From NCBI GenBank assembly GCA_003220265.1, contig QHRW01000122.1, positions 1 to 53,172 on the forward strand: 53,172 nt of DNA. Direction: 5' to 3'. A program made the translations under genes and the position numbers. The stretch comes from Candidatus Rokuibacteriota bacterium (GTDB lineage: Bacteria; Methylomirabilota; Methylomirabilia; Rokubacteriales; CSP1-6). Shown piece after piece: positions 1 to 8,279 of this stretch (the first letter of the stretch is position 1; each line of letters opens with the position of its first letter). Under the pieces are notes generated by a model. That model was not told where the DNA came from, ran no database searches, and saw only the letters and a program-made list of their open reading frames with translations.

Positions 1-2
1 TG

Positions 3-263
3 CCGGCCGCCGACCGCGCCGCGCAGTGCGCCAACTACACGTCGTCCGACCCCGGCGCCATCTACTGGCAGTGCATCGACCCCGCCACGGTGGATCCCGA
101 CACGGGCAACGGCCTGCCGCGGGTCTGGCGCTTCCCGTTCGACCATTTCCGGCTGGCCGCGCATCCCGATGGGCTCACGCATGGGTTCATCGGCGGCAAC
201 GAGAGCGAGCACGTGATCGACATGGTGGGCCGGCGCTGCAAGCTCACGTCAACCTGTCCGTAA
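3..263 (+). CDS. C-terminal part of an unknown, probably secreted protein
   Basis: The window opens inside this gene; 86 codons are visible, ending in TAA. The segment has four cysteines and is rich in aromatic and acidic residues, which would suit an extracytoplasmic protein with disulfides. No family is recognised and the N-terminus is missing, so no function is assigned. GC-rich third positions throughout, and a strong hairpin terminator a few bases after the stop, support that the frame is real. It faces the LigA-like gene convergently. Confidence 0.55.
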   Translation, partial: PAADRAAQCANYTSSDPGAIYWQCIDPATVDPDTGNGLPRVWRFPFDHFRLAAHPDGLTHGFIGGNESEHVIDMVGRRCKLTSTCP

Positions 264-276
264 CCGACCTCGCGCG

Positions 277-320
277 GCAGGCTTCCAGCATGGCGGCGAC
301 GCGCCATGCTGGGAGCCTGC
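277..320. terminator. Bidirectional hairpin terminator
   Basis: An almost perfect inverted repeat: the left arm 277-295 pairs with the right arm 302-320 (19 pairs, one of them a T-G wobble), with a six-base loop at 296-301. It lies exactly between two convergent genes and ends one base before the minus-strand stop codon, so it can terminate from both sides. There is no clear T-run on either strand. Confidence 0.75.
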
Positions 321-596
321 TCAGAAGTACTCGAAGTTTGCCGGCTCCCGCTCCATCGTCAGCCGCACCTGCGCCATGAACAGGAGGTAGGGATGCGCGC
401 CGAGCGCCACGAGGCGATCGCGGTCGAAGCCGGCCAGGGCCGCCCGCGTCGCCTCGTCGAGGCCGTAGTCGCGCATCGTGGCCTGGGCATCCGCCACGTA
501 GCGCGCCCGCGCGGCCGCGTCCGACTTCAGCGCGAACAGAAACCGGTTGAGCGGATAGGCGGCGGCCGGCGGGAAGAAGTAGTGAACGTCGCTCAT
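321..596 (-). CDS. LigA-like small subunit of an extradiol dioxygenase
   Basis: 91 residues, the size of the LigA fold (protocatechuate 4,5-dioxygenase alpha subunit), which caps the active site of LigB-type catalytic subunits. The helical pattern FLFALKSD...RARYVADAQATMRDYGLDEATRAAL is typical of the family. I chose the ATG at 596 because it overlaps the stop of the upstream LigB gene as ATGA; a start further upstream would run into that gene. The partner gene lies directly upstream, so the two products probably form one heteromeric enzyme. The ring substrate cannot be told from the sequence. Confidence 0.75.
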   Translation of the reverse strand: MSDVHYFFPPAAAYPLNRFLFALKSDAAARARYVADAQATMRDYGLDEATRAALAGFDRDRLVALGAHPYLLFMAQVRLTMEREPANFEYF

Positions 597-1381
597 ACCG
601 GCCACGCCACCACCGCGTTGCCGTGGTGCCACGACGGCTCGTAGGCGAGCACCTCGGCGCGCGCCTCGCCGAGCGCGCCCAGCAGCGTGATCCACGTGCG
701 CAGCTCCACGTTGCCCGCCTTGTCCAGCTCCTCGCCGGTGAGCCGCGCGGTCTCGGCCCCACGGCCCTCCGCCAGCGAGGCCAGCAGCGCGCGGTCGAAG
801 TCGAAGTCGGGCGCGCCGTAGCGCTCGGTGCCGGGAAAGTGCGAGAGACCGCCGGAGGCGACGAGCGCCACGCGCTCCGGCCGCGCGTCCACGATGGCCC
901 GCAGCGCCCGGCCCCAGGCGTGGCAGCGTCGGGGCGTCGGCTGGGGCGGCAGGTACACGTTGACGTAGAGCGGGACGATCGGCACCGGCGGCGAGGGCAT
1001 GGCGAAGTGCAGCGGCACGTAGAACGCGTAGTCGAGCGGCACGTCCTGCGTGTAGGCCGGATCGAAGCCGGCCTCGATGGATTGCTCGACGATGGCGCGC
1101 GCCAGCGGCTCGTGCACGTCGAAGGCGTAGCGGTAGCGGCCGAACTCGCCGGCCGCGCGCGCGCCGACGTGCACGGCGAGGGCCGGCACCGCGTTCAAAA
1201 AGAAGCCCTCGATGTGGTCGCCGGCGATCAGCGCGATGACGTCCGGGCGCGCCGCCGTGAGCCGGCGCTTGACCTCCGCCAGCGCGGCGTGCACGCGCAG
1301 GACCAGCGCGCGGTCCTCCGTGGGCGGCCGCACCAGGAGCTGCGGCGTGTGCGGGCAGGCGAAGGCGGCGACGAGCGGCAT
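593..1381 (-). CDS. Class III extradiol ring-cleavage dioxygenase, LigB-type catalytic subunit
   Basis: 262 residues with the LigB-type non-heme iron site: H11 in the PHTP motif, H56 in the GDH motif, and E248 near the C-terminus in YEPSW. H181 in GGLSH matches the usual general-base histidine. The family cleaves catechol-type rings next to the hydroxyl pair using O2. The start ATG at 1381 overlaps the upstream deacetylase stop as TGATG, and the gene ends in an ATGA overlap with the LigA-like gene, so the three are translationally coupled. The pairing with a polysaccharide-deacetylase-family protein is unusual and leaves the true substrate open. Confidence 0.85.
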   Translation of the reverse strand: MPLVAAFACPHTPQLLVRPPTEDRALVLRVHAALAEVKRRLTAARPDVIALIAGDHIEGFFLNAVPALAVHVGARAAGEFGRYRYAFDVHEPLARAIVEQSIEAGFDPAYTQDVPLDYAFYVPLHFAMPSPPVPIVPLYVNVYLPPQPTPRRCHAWGRALRAIVDARPERVALVASGGLSHFPGTERYGAPDFDFDRALLASLAEGRGAETARLTGEELDKAGNVELRTWITLLGALGEARAEVLAYEPSWHHGNAVVAWPV

Positions 1382-2256
1382 CAGCCCTTCCGGCCGGTGC
1401 GATACCAGTCGGCGATGGCCTCGCCCGTCGTGAACCACACGCCCTTCTTCTTGCGCATGTAGTCGTAGACCGCCTCGAAGTACTTGATCCGGTGCGGCAC
1501 CCCGTGGATGTAGGGATGCACGGCGATGGCCATCACGCGCGGCTGCCTCGCACCCTCGGCGTACAGGCGGTCGAACTGGTCGCGGCAACGCTGCACCCAC
1601 GCGGTCGACTCGTGGTGCTGGATCACCATCATCGGGATGTCGTTGAGCTCCAGCGTGTAGGGCACGGAGACGAGCGGCCCGCGCGTGGTGCGGATCTCGT
1701 AGGGCTGGTCGTCGTTGACCCAGTCGGAGACGTACTCGATGCCGGCCTCGGCCAGGTAGTCGAGCGTCTCCCACGTCTCCGTGAGGCCGGGGCCGAGCCA
1801 GCCCTTCGGCCTCTTGCCGGTGAACTTCGTGAGGATTTCGACCGCCTCGCGAATCGCCGCGCGCTGGTCGGGCAAGAGGTGCATCGCGCCCTGCCGCACG
1901 CCGTGGCCCATGAATTCCCAGCCGGCCTCGAGCATGGCCCGCGCCACGCGCGGGTAGTGGTTGCAGACGCTGGCATTGATCGACGTGGTGGCCGGGACCT
2001 TGCGCGCCTGCAGCGCCTCGAGCAGGCGCCAGAAGCCCACGCGCATGCCGTAGTCGTGCCAGGCCCAGTTCGGCACGTCGGGGACGAGGCTCACGCCCTG
2101 CGGCGCCGTGAGGTACTGGCGGGCCATCGGCTTCTCGATGTCCCACTCCTCGACGTTGACGATCGTCCACACCGCGATACGCGCGCCGCGCGGCAGCCGC
2201 CAGGGACGGCGGTCCACGATCGCGGAATAGTCGAAGCGTTCGTGCGGGAGCTTCAC
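1381..2256 (-). CDS. Polysaccharide deacetylase family protein (PuuE/allantoinase-like branch)
   Basis: 291 residues from a GTG start with GGAGGT just upstream. The protein has the NodB-like barrel features of the PuuE branch (WTIVNVEEWD near residue 32, NASVCNHYPRVARAMLEAGWEFMGHG near 96-121). This branch hydrolyses C-N bonds of small amides or acts on acetylated sugars. First gene of a coupled trio with LigB and LigA, so it may act on an amide or acylated precursor or product of ring cleavage rather than on a polysaccharide. Transcribed divergently from the amidohydrolase/Liv operon. Confidence 0.8.
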   Translation of the reverse strand: MKLPHERFDYSAIVDRRPWRLPRGARIAVWTIVNVEEWDIEKPMARQYLTAPQGVSLVPDVPNWAWHDYGMRVGFWRLLEALQARKVPATTSINASVCNHYPRVARAMLEAGWEFMGHGVRQGAMHLLPDQRAAIREAVEILTKFTGKRPKGWLGPGLTETWETLDYLAEAGIEYVSDWVNDDQPYEIRTTRGPLVSVPYTLELNDIPMMVIQHHESTAWVQRCRDQFDRLYAEGARQPRVMAIAVHPYIHGVPHRIKYFEAVYDYMRKKKGVWFTTGEAIADWYRTGRKG

Positions 2257-2305
2257 GGTGACCTCCTCCGACCCGGGGCCCGGGCGGCCGTCTCACCTGC
2301 CCGGC

Positions 2306-2316
2306 TATAGTACAAT
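2306..2316 (+). promoter_or_regulatory. Probable -10 region of the amidohydrolase/Liv operon
   Basis: TATAGTACAAT is an AT-rich island in a very GC-rich background. TACAAT (2311-2316) ends eight bases before the GTG start at 2325, so transcription would begin at or next to the start codon, giving a leaderless or nearly leaderless mRNA. No convincing -35 is visible. Confidence 0.5.
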
Positions 2317-2324
2317 CTCGCCCC

Positions 2325-3329
2325 GTGAAGCCGGCGACGATCGACGTGCACGCGCATTATTTCCCCGAGTCGTTCTTTCGGCTCATCGACGAGGTCGGCG
2401 CGCCCTTCGGCGCGCGCGTCGATCGCAGCCACTCGGCCGGCCCGGTGATCGACATGAAGGGCAACCGGACGTTTCCGCTGGAGGCGTCCTACTGGGACCT
2501 CGACCGGCGCCGCAAGGCGATGGACAAGGCCGGGGTCGACGTCCACGCGCTCTCCCTGACGGCGCCGATGGTCTACTTCGCCGACGGGCCGACGGGCTCG
2601 CGCCTGGCCCGCGCGGTCAACGACGCGATGCACGAGGCGCACACCGCGTTTCCCGACCGGTTCGTGGGGTGCGCCACGCTGCCCATGCAGGACCCGACGG
2701 CGGCGGTGGCCGAGCTCGAGCGCGTGAAGTCGCTGCGCGGGATTCGCGGCGTCTACCTCGGCACCAACATCAACAACCGCGAGCTGTCCGACCCGGCCTT
2801 CACGCCCATCTTCGAGCGCTGCCAGGCCGCCCGGCTGCCCGTGCTGCTGCACCCGCTGAACGTGATCGGGGCCGGCGGGCGGCTGTCGAAGTTCTACCTG
2901 AACAACTTCCTCGGCAATCCCTTCGACACGGCGATCGCCGCCGCCCACCTGGTCTTCGGCGGCGTGCTCGATCGCTTTCCCAAGCTCGAGGTGTGCCTGC
3001 CCCACGCCGGCGGCGCGCTGCCGTACCTCATGGGACGCCTCACTCACGGGCAGCGCGTGCGGCCGGAGACGAAGGGCGTCGCCAAGAAGCCGTTCGAGAG
3101 CTACCTGCGGCGTTTCACCTACGACACCATCAGCCACTCGCCGCACTTGCTGCGCTTCCTCATCGACACCGTCGGCGCCGACCGCGTGATGCTCGGCAGC
3201 GACTACTGCTTCGACATGGGGTACACACGGCCCGTCGACATCGTCACCAAGTCGCTGGTCCGCCTCGGCCGGGCGGATCAGCGCCGCATCCTCGGCGCCA
3301 CCGCCAGCCGCCTGCTGCGACTCGGCTGA
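2325..3329 (+). CDS. Amidohydrolase family protein (ACMSD-like)
   Basis: 334 residues of the amidohydrolase 2 family, which includes aminocarboxymuconate-semialdehyde decarboxylase and gamma-resorcylate decarboxylase. Metal-binding HAH is at H9 and H11 (DVHAHYFP). Later family features are the LLHPLNV histidine, the CLPHAGG histidine, and the aspartate in MLGSDYCFD. The start is GTG at 2325, about eight bases after a -10-like TACAAT. It heads an operon with a complete Liv-type importer, suggesting it processes the imported compound, perhaps by decarboxylating or hydrolysing an aromatic or semialdehyde acid. Confidence 0.82.
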   Translation: MKPATIDVHAHYFPESFFRLIDEVGAPFGARVDRSHSAGPVIDMKGNRTFPLEASYWDLDRRRKAMDKAGVDVHALSLTAPMVYFADGPTGSRLARAVNDAMHEAHTAFPDRFVGCATLPMQDPTAAVAELERVKSLRGIRGVYLGTNINNRELSDPAFTPIFERCQAARLPVLLHPLNVIGAGGRLSKFYLNNFLGNPFDTAIAAAHLVFGGVLDRFPKLEVCLPHAGGALPYLMGRLTHGQRVRPETKGVAKKPFESYLRRFTYDTISHSPHLLRFLIDTVGADRVMLGSDYCFDMGYTRPVDIVTKSLVRLGRADQRRILGATASRLLRLG

Positions 3330-3336
3330 GACACCC

Positions 3337-4197
3337 GTGACCGTTGAGTTCTGGATCGTCCAGACCTTCAACGGGCTCTCGTACGGCGCGCTGCTCTTCC
3401 TGCTGGCCAGCGGCCTCTCGCTGATCTTCGGCGTCATGCGCATCGTGAACCTCGCGCACGGCTCCTACTTCCTGCTGGGCGGTTACATCGCGCTCTCGGT
3501 GATCTGGCGCACGAGTACCTTCCCCCTCGCGCTGCTGGCGGGCGCCGTGGCCATCGCGCTGGTCGGCATCGGCATGGAGCGCCTCTTCCTGCGCCGCCTG
3601 GCCGGCCAGACGCTGGGCCAGGTGCTGATGACGGTCGGCTTCGCGCTGATCTTCCAGGATCTGGCACTCCTGATCTGGGGCGGCGATCCCTACTCGCTGC
3701 CGCTGCCGTCGTGGCTGCAGGGCGTGGTCACCGCCGGCGCGCTGCGCTTTCCCAAGTACCGCATCTTCATCATGGCGGTGGCGGTGGTGATCGGCGCGCT
3801 GCTGTGGCTGGCGCTCGATCGCACGCGGGTGGGCGCGATGATCCGCGCCGCCGTCGACGACGCCGAGATGGCGCAGGGCGTGGGCATCCGCGTGCCGACC
3901 GTGTCGCTCGGCGTGTTCGCGCTGGGCGCGCTGCTGGCCGCGCTCGGGGGCGGCATCGGGGGCGGCTTCCTCGGCGTGTATCCCGGCCTCGACTTCGAGA
4001 TCCTGCCCTACGCGTTCGTGGTCATCATCGTGGGCGGGCTCGGCAGCCTGCCGGGCGCGATGGTGGGCAGCCTGCTCGTCGGTCTCCTCGACAACTTCGG
4101 CAAGGCGCTCTTTCCCGAGCTCGCCTACTTCACGCTGTTTGCGCCGATGGCGCTCATCCTGGCGCTGCGGCCGACGGGACTGTTCGGCCGCACATGA
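3337..4197 (+). CDS. livH: Branched-chain-type ABC transporter permease, LivH family
   Basis: 286 residues, about eight hydrophobic segments, starting FNGLSYGALLFLLASGLSLIFG and containing the family stretch GGLGSLPGAMVGSLLVG near residue 229. It forms one half of the inner-membrane channel with LivM. GTG start seven bases after the amidohydrolase stop; the stop overlaps the LivM start as ATGA. Liv-type importers in this kind of genome often carry organic acids or aromatic compounds, so the name does not prove leucine transport. Confidence 0.9.
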   Translation: MTVEFWIVQTFNGLSYGALLFLLASGLSLIFGVMRIVNLAHGSYFLLGGYIALSVIWRTSTFPLALLAGAVAIALVGIGMERLFLRRLAGQTLGQVLMTVGFALIFQDLALLIWGGDPYSLPLPSWLQGVVTAGALRFPKYRIFIMAVAVVIGALLWLALDRTRVGAMIRAAVDDAEMAQGVGIRVPTVSLGVFALGALLAALGGGIGGGFLGVYPGLDFEILPYAFVVIIVGGLGSLPGAMVGSLLVGLLDNFGKALFPELAYFTLFAPMALILALRPTGLFGRT

Positions 4198-5120
4198 AAG
4201 ACCGTCGCGGCATCGTCATCGGGCTGGTGGCCGTGATCGCCGCGGCCGGCGTCGCGCCGCTGCTCTCGGCGTATCCCCTGACGCTGCTCACCCAGGCGGC
4301 CATCGTGGCCGTGCTGGCCATGAGCCTCGACGTGCTGCTCGGCTACACCGGCCTGCCCTCGCTGGGCCACGCCGCCTACTTCGGCGTGGCCGCCTACGCC
4401 GTCGGCATCCTCGCCACCGACTACCAGCGCGGCTTCCTGGTCTGTCTCGTCGCCGGTCTCGTGCTGGCCACGCTCACGGCCGCGGTCTTCGGCCTGCTCG
4501 CGATTCGCGCCACCGGCACCTATTTTCTGATGATCACGCTGGCCCTCGGCATGGTCGTGTGGGGGCTGGCCTTCCGCTGGGTCTCGATGACGAAGGGGGA
4601 CAACGGCATCGCCGGGGTGCCGCGCCCCGAGCTGGGCTTGCCCTGGAGCATGGGCGCGCCGCTGCCGTTCTTCTACGTCGTCCTCGTCGCGGCGCTCGTG
4701 GCGTGGGCGCTGCTGGGCCTGCTCGTGCGCTCGCCGTTCGGTCTCACGCTGCAGGGTATCCGCGAGAGCGACTCCCGCATGCGCGCGCTCGGCTACAACG
4801 TGTGGCTGCACAAGTACCTGGCCTTCGTCCTGTCGGGCGCGTTCGCGGGCTTCGCCGGCGTGTTCTGGGCCTACTACAACGGCTTCGTGAGCCCCGTGGA
4901 CGTGCAGCTCGTCACCTCCGTGGAGACGCTGTTGATGGTCGCCCTCGGCGGCCCGGGCACGCTGGCCGGCCCCGCGCTGGGCGCCGCGCTGATCGTCTTC
5001 TTGAAGAACTTCGTGAGCGTCTACACCAAGCGCTGGCTGCTGATCCTCGGCGCCGTCTACATCGGCGTCATCCTCTTCGCCCCCCGCGGCGTGCCGGGGG
5101 CTTTTCGCCGCAACCGATGA
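4194..5120 (+). CDS. livM: Branched-chain-type ABC transporter permease, LivM family
   Basis: 308 residues with multiple membrane segments. The region SLDVLLGYTGLPSLGHAAYFGVAAY (residues about 43-67) is the LivM signature, and GIRESDSRMRALGYN is the cytoplasmic coupling loop that contacts the ATPase. ATG overlaps the LivH stop. Pairs with LivH as the transmembrane channel. Confidence 0.9.
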   Translation: MKDRRGIVIGLVAVIAAAGVAPLLSAYPLTLLTQAAIVAVLAMSLDVLLGYTGLPSLGHAAYFGVAAYAVGILATDYQRGFLVCLVAGLVLATLTAAVFGLLAIRATGTYFLMITLALGMVVWGLAFRWVSMTKGDNGIAGVPRPELGLPWSMGAPLPFFYVVLVAALVAWALLGLLVRSPFGLTLQGIRESDSRMRALGYNVWLHKYLAFVLSGAFAGFAGVFWAYYNGFVSPVDVQLVTSVETLLMVALGGPGTLAGPALGAALIVFLKNFVSVYTKRWLLILGAVYIGVILFAPRGVPGAFRRNR

Positions 5121-5131
5121 CACGGAGGGGA

Positions 5132-5160
5132 AGAGGGGAACCCTCCGAGGGTGCCCCTCT
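5132..5160. repeat. GC-rich hairpin in the livM to binding-protein gap
   Basis: AGAGGGG (5132-5138) pairs with CCCCTCT (5154-5160), and inside it ACCCT (5140-5144) pairs with AGGGT (5148-5152) around a CCG loop, with one A-G mismatch between the two stems. It lies just upstream of the binding-protein Shine-Dalgarno AAGAAGGAG. It shares the GGGGAACCC core with the larger repeat copies at 6427 and 10187. A role in setting transcript levels between permease and binding protein is possible. Confidence 0.5.
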
Positions 5161-5179
5161 CCAAGAAGGAGCTTCTAAC

Positions 5180-6424
5180 ATGCGCACGCGTGCATTTACC
5201 GTCCTCCTGCTCGCCACCTTCGTCGCGCCCCTGCTGGCGCCGCCGGCGCCGGCCGCGCAGGGCGCGCCGATCAAGATCGGGTTCCTGGCGCCGCTGACCG
5301 GTCCCTTCGCGCAGATCGGCAAGGACATGGTCAACGGCACCGAGCTGTTCCTCGACGAGATCAAGCGCGAGGTCGCCGGCCGCAAGGTCGAGCTGATCGT
5401 CGAGGACACCGAGGGCCAGCCGTCCACCGCGCTCAACAAGTCGCGCAAGCTCGTCGAGCAGGACAAGGTCCACCTCCTCACCGGCGGCCTGCTCGCCAAC
5501 GTGGGCTACGCGCTGCAGCCGTTCATCGACGGCGCCCAGATCCCGGCCACCTATCCGGTCATCGCCGCCGACGACATCACGCAGCGCAAGCCCGCGAAGT
5601 GGATCGTGCGCACGGGCTGGACGACCAGCCAGCCGATGCACCCGTTCGCCGACTGGGTGCTGAAGAACACGAAGTACAAGAAGATCACCACGATCGGCAT
5701 GGATTACGCGTTTGGCTACGAGACCGTCGGCGGGTTCCAGCGGGTCTTCGAGGAAGGCGGCGGGCAGATCGTTCAGAAGATCTGGACGCCGCTCAACACC
5801 AACGACTTCGCGCCGTTCTTGAGCCAGATCAAGCGCGACTCCGACGCGGTGCTGGCGCTCTTCGTCGGCCGGCTGGCGCTCCAGTTCATGAAGCAGTACG
5901 AGGAGGCGGGTCTGCACGGCAAGCTGCCGCTGTTGGGCGGTGGCACCACCACCGACGAGTCCGTCTTGCCGCAGATGGGCGACGAGGCGCTCGGCACGCT
6001 GACCGCGCTGCACTACTCGCAGGCCATCGACAGCCCGGCCAACCAGAAGTTCGCCAGGGCGTTCGAGGCCAGGGCCGGCAAGATCGCCTCGTACTACTCG
6101 GAGGCGACCTACACGAACATGCGCTGGATCACCGAGGCCATCAAGGCCGTGGGCGGCAAGGCGGAAGACCGCGCCGCGCTGCTGGCCGCGCTGCGCAAGG
6201 TGGACATCAAGGACACCGCGCGCGGCCCGCTCTCGGTCGATGCCCACGGCAACCCGGTGCAGACGATCTACATCCGCAAGGTCGAGCGCGTGGGCGGCAA
6301 GCTGCAGAACACGGTCATCACCAGCTATCCGGCCGTGAGCCAGTTCTGGAAGTACAAGGCCGAGGACTATCTCAAGCAACCGCTCTACGCGCGCGAGTAC
6401 CCGCCCTGCAAGGCGTGCCAGTGA
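5180..6424 (+). CDS. Liv-type ABC transporter substrate-binding protein
   Basis: 414 residues of the type I periplasmic binding fold. Signal peptide about 1-26 (MRTRAFTVLLLATFVAPLL, cleaved near AAQ), then the family opening IKIGFLAPLTGPFAQIGKD. ATG at 5180 sits nine bases after a good AAGGAG. It is the solute receptor for the LivHMGF importer around it. Its C-terminus carries an unusual YPPCKACQ tail with a CxxC, shared with the second binding protein at 10266-11507. The ligand is unknown; the amidohydrolase at the operon head hints at an aromatic or organic acid. Confidence 0.88.
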   Translation: MRTRAFTVLLLATFVAPLLAPPAPAAQGAPIKIGFLAPLTGPFAQIGKDMVNGTELFLDEIKREVAGRKVELIVEDTEGQPSTALNKSRKLVEQDKVHLLTGGLLANVGYALQPFIDGAQIPATYPVIAADDITQRKPAKWIVRTGWTTSQPMHPFADWVLKNTKYKKITTIGMDYAFGYETVGGFQRVFEEGGGQIVQKIWTPLNTNDFAPFLSQIKRDSDAVLALFVGRLALQFMKQYEEAGLHGKLPLLGGGTTTDESVLPQMGDEALGTLTALHYSQAIDSPANQKFARAFEARAGKIASYYSEATYTNMRWITEAIKAVGGKAEDRAALLAALRKVDIKDTARGPLSVDAHGNPVQTIYIRKVERVGGKLQNTVITSYPAVSQFWKYKAEDYLKQPLYAREYPPCKACQ

Positions 6425-6426
6425 AC

Positions 6427-6499
6427 ATGGGGGCCCCGACATGGCCCCCAAGCCCCCAGCGCTCGGGGCGCCCCGGGGAACCCGGGGCACCCCTCGAAT
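6427..6499. repeat. Double-hairpin GC-rich intergenic repeat, copy A
   Basis: About 73 bases nearly identical to 10187-10259. First hairpin: TGGGGGCC (6428-6435) with GGCCCCCA (6443-6450). Second: GCCCCGGG (6470-6477) with CCCGGGGC (6481-6488), loop GAA. Differences from copy B fall in loops and linkers while both stems are intact, so the folded shape seems to be what is kept. It fills the gap between the binding-protein stop and livG. Confidence 0.8.
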
Positions 6500-7233
6500 T
6501 GGCGCTGAGGCTGGAGAAGGTGTCGAAGTGGTTCGGCGGGCTCCGCGCCGTCGACGACGTGGAGCTCACGGTCCGCCCGGGCGAGCGGCGCGCGCTCATC
6601 GGGCCGAACGGCGCCGGCAAGACGACGCTCTTCAATCTCATCGCGGGCGCGCTGCCGGTGAGCGCCGGGCGCATCACGCTCTTCGGCGACGACGTCACGC
6701 GGCTGGCCCAGCACCGCCGCGCGGCGCTCGGCCTCACCCGCACGTTCCAGATCACCAACCTCTTCCCGAGCCTGAGCGTGCTCGAGAACGCGCTGCTGGC
6801 CGCCCAGGCCCTCACGCCGGCGAAGTTCTCGATGCTGCGCCCGCGCGGCGGCTTCGGCGAGCTCGACACGCGTGCCCGCGAGGCGCTGCGCGCCGTCGGG
6901 CTCGAGGATCGCGCGCAGAGCGCCGTGCGCCATCTCTCGCACGGTGAGCAGCGCCAGCTCGAGATCGCGCTCGCCCTGGCCGGTCGCCCTCGCGTGCTGC
7001 TGCTGGACGAGCCCGCCGCGGGATTGTCCTCGGCGGAAGCCCACCTGATGACCTCGCTGCTCCGCGGCCTCGATCCGGCCATCACGCTGCTGATCATCGA
7101 GCACGACATGGACATCGCGCTCGAAGTCGCCCAGCACGTGACCGTGCTCCACTACGGCAAGGTCATCGCCGACGGCCCGCGCGAGGCCGTCAAGGCCGAT
7201 CCCACCGTGCGGGAGATCTACCTGGGTGCCTGA
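6427..7233 (+). CDS. livG: Liv-type ABC transporter ATP-binding protein, LivG family
   Basis: 268 residues if started at ATG 6427. Walker A GPNGAGKT near 59-66, signature LSHGEQ near 170, Walker B LLLDEP near 191. It energises the LivHM channel together with LivF. The start is uncertain: ATG 6427 lies inside the GC-rich repeat and would give a Pro/Gly-rich leader of 24 residues, while TTG at 6499 would begin right at the conserved LALRLEKVSKWFGG strand. No other ATG is available between them. The stop overlaps livF. Confidence 0.88.
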   Translation: MGAPTWPPSPQRSGRPGEPGAPLELALRLEKVSKWFGGLRAVDDVELTVRPGERRALIGPNGAGKTTLFNLIAGALPVSAGRITLFGDDVTRLAQHRRAALGLTRTFQITNLFPSLSVLENALLAAQALTPAKFSMLRPRGGFGELDTRAREALRAVGLEDRAQSAVRHLSHGEQRQLEIALALAGRPRVLLLDEPAAGLSSAEAHLMTSLLRGLDPAITLLIIEHDMDIALEVAQHVTVLHYGKVIADGPREAVKADPTVREIYLGA

Positions 7234-7939
7234 GCCCATGCTGGACGTGAGCGACGTCCACACCTATTACGGCGACAGCCACATCCTGCACGGCGTCTCG
7301 CTCGACGTGGCGCCGGGCGAGGTCGTGGCCATCCTCGGCCGCAACGGCATGGGCAAGACCACGCTCATCCGCTCCGTGGTCGGCTTCTCGCCGCCGCGCC
7401 GCGGGCGCGTGAGCTTCAAGGGGAACGACGTCACCGCGTGGGCGCCCTTTCGCCGCGTCGAGCGCGGCATGGCGCTGGTGCCCCAGGGCCGGCGCGTCTT
7501 CGCCTCGCTCAGCGTCCGCGAGAACCTCGACGTCGCACGCGGGGGGACAGGACGGTGGGACATGGCGCGAGTCTACGCGCTCTTCCCGCGCCTGGCCGAG
7601 CGCGCGCAGAATCGCGCCAACAAGCTCTCCGGCGGTGAGCAGCAGATGCTGGCCATCGGCCGCGCGCTGATGAGCAATCCCGAGCTCTTGCTGATGGACG
7701 AGCCGACGGAGGGGCTGGCGCCGCTGCTGGTCCGCGAGGTGGGCCGCGTCATCGCCGAGCTCAAGCGCGCCGGGCTGTCGATCCTGCTGGTGGAGCAGAA
7801 CCTGCCGATGGCCGCGTCGGTGGCCGACCGCGTCCACGTCCTCAACCGCGGCCAGATCGTGTACTCGGGCCGGCCGGCCGCGCTGCTGGCCGACGAGGAC
7901 GTGAAGTCGCGCTATCTCGGCGTGGCGAGCACTACTTGA
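7226..7939 (+). CDS. livF: Liv-type ABC transporter ATP-binding protein, LivF family
   Basis: 237 residues from GTG 7226, which overlaps livG by eight bases and has GGGAG upstream; ATG 7238 is an alternative. Walker A GRNGMGKTT at about 38-46, signature LSGGEQQ near 134, Walker B LLLMDEP near 155. Second ATPase of the importer. The stop overlaps the end of the convergent small secreted gene by eight bases, leaving no room for a terminator. Confidence 0.92.
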   Translation: MPEPMLDVSDVHTYYGDSHILHGVSLDVAPGEVVAILGRNGMGKTTLIRSVVGFSPPRRGRVSFKGNDVTAWAPFRRVERGMALVPQGRRVFASLSVRENLDVARGGTGRWDMARVYALFPRLAERAQNRANKLSGGEQQMLAIGRALMSNPELLLMDEPTEGLAPLLVREVGRVIAELKRAGLSILLVEQNLPMAASVADRVHVLNRGQIVYSGRPAALLADEDVKSRYLGVASTT

Positions 7940-8225
7940 TGTCGACGGGCACGCGGCCCCAGCGCCAGGCGATCACGAAGCCATCCAGGCGCCCGCCGCC
8001 CGCGGCCAGGCAGTAGCACGGCTGGCCCGGGGGCGTCTGATCGGCGACCCGGCAGATCCCCGCCTGGGTCGTGCACGCGCGCTCGGCCGTGTGCGGTGTC
8101 TGGCTCTGGGTGGGCAGCTGCTGGCGGTAGTCGTCCTTGCTGATGTCGCCCGTGCTCATGCCGCCGCCCGGCGTCATGACCCCCTGCAGCAGCACGAGCA
8201 GCGCGATCGCGAGCCCGGTGCGCAC
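7932..8225 (-). CDS. Small secreted cysteine-motif protein (C-x6-C-x11-C-Y-C), copy 1
   Basis: 97 residues from GTG 8225, whose N-terminus reads as a normal signal peptide (MRTGLAIALLVLLQG). An ATG at 8264 would add 13 basic residues, and a -10-like TACACT lies between the two candidates. The mature part has four cysteines spaced C-x6-C-x11-C-Y-C with PG before the CYC, exactly the spacing of the small protein at 31736-32032. No known family is recognised. The pattern suggests two disulfides or a metal site in an exported protein. It is monocistronic and convergent with livF. Confidence 0.6.
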   Translation of the reverse strand: MRTGLAIALLVLLQGVMTPGGGMSTGDISKDDYRQQLPTQSQTPHTAERACTTQAGICRVADQTPPGQPCYCLAAGGGRLDGFVIAWRWGRVPVDIK

Positions 8226-8279
8226 CCGACGAGTGTAGCGCACCACGGCCCCGCGACCGCGCATCCTGCGGCCGGCGCG

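Noticed and set aside
4191..4200. livH-livM overlap as a frameshift or gene fusion
   Set aside because: Normal ATGA coupling; both products are of full family length.
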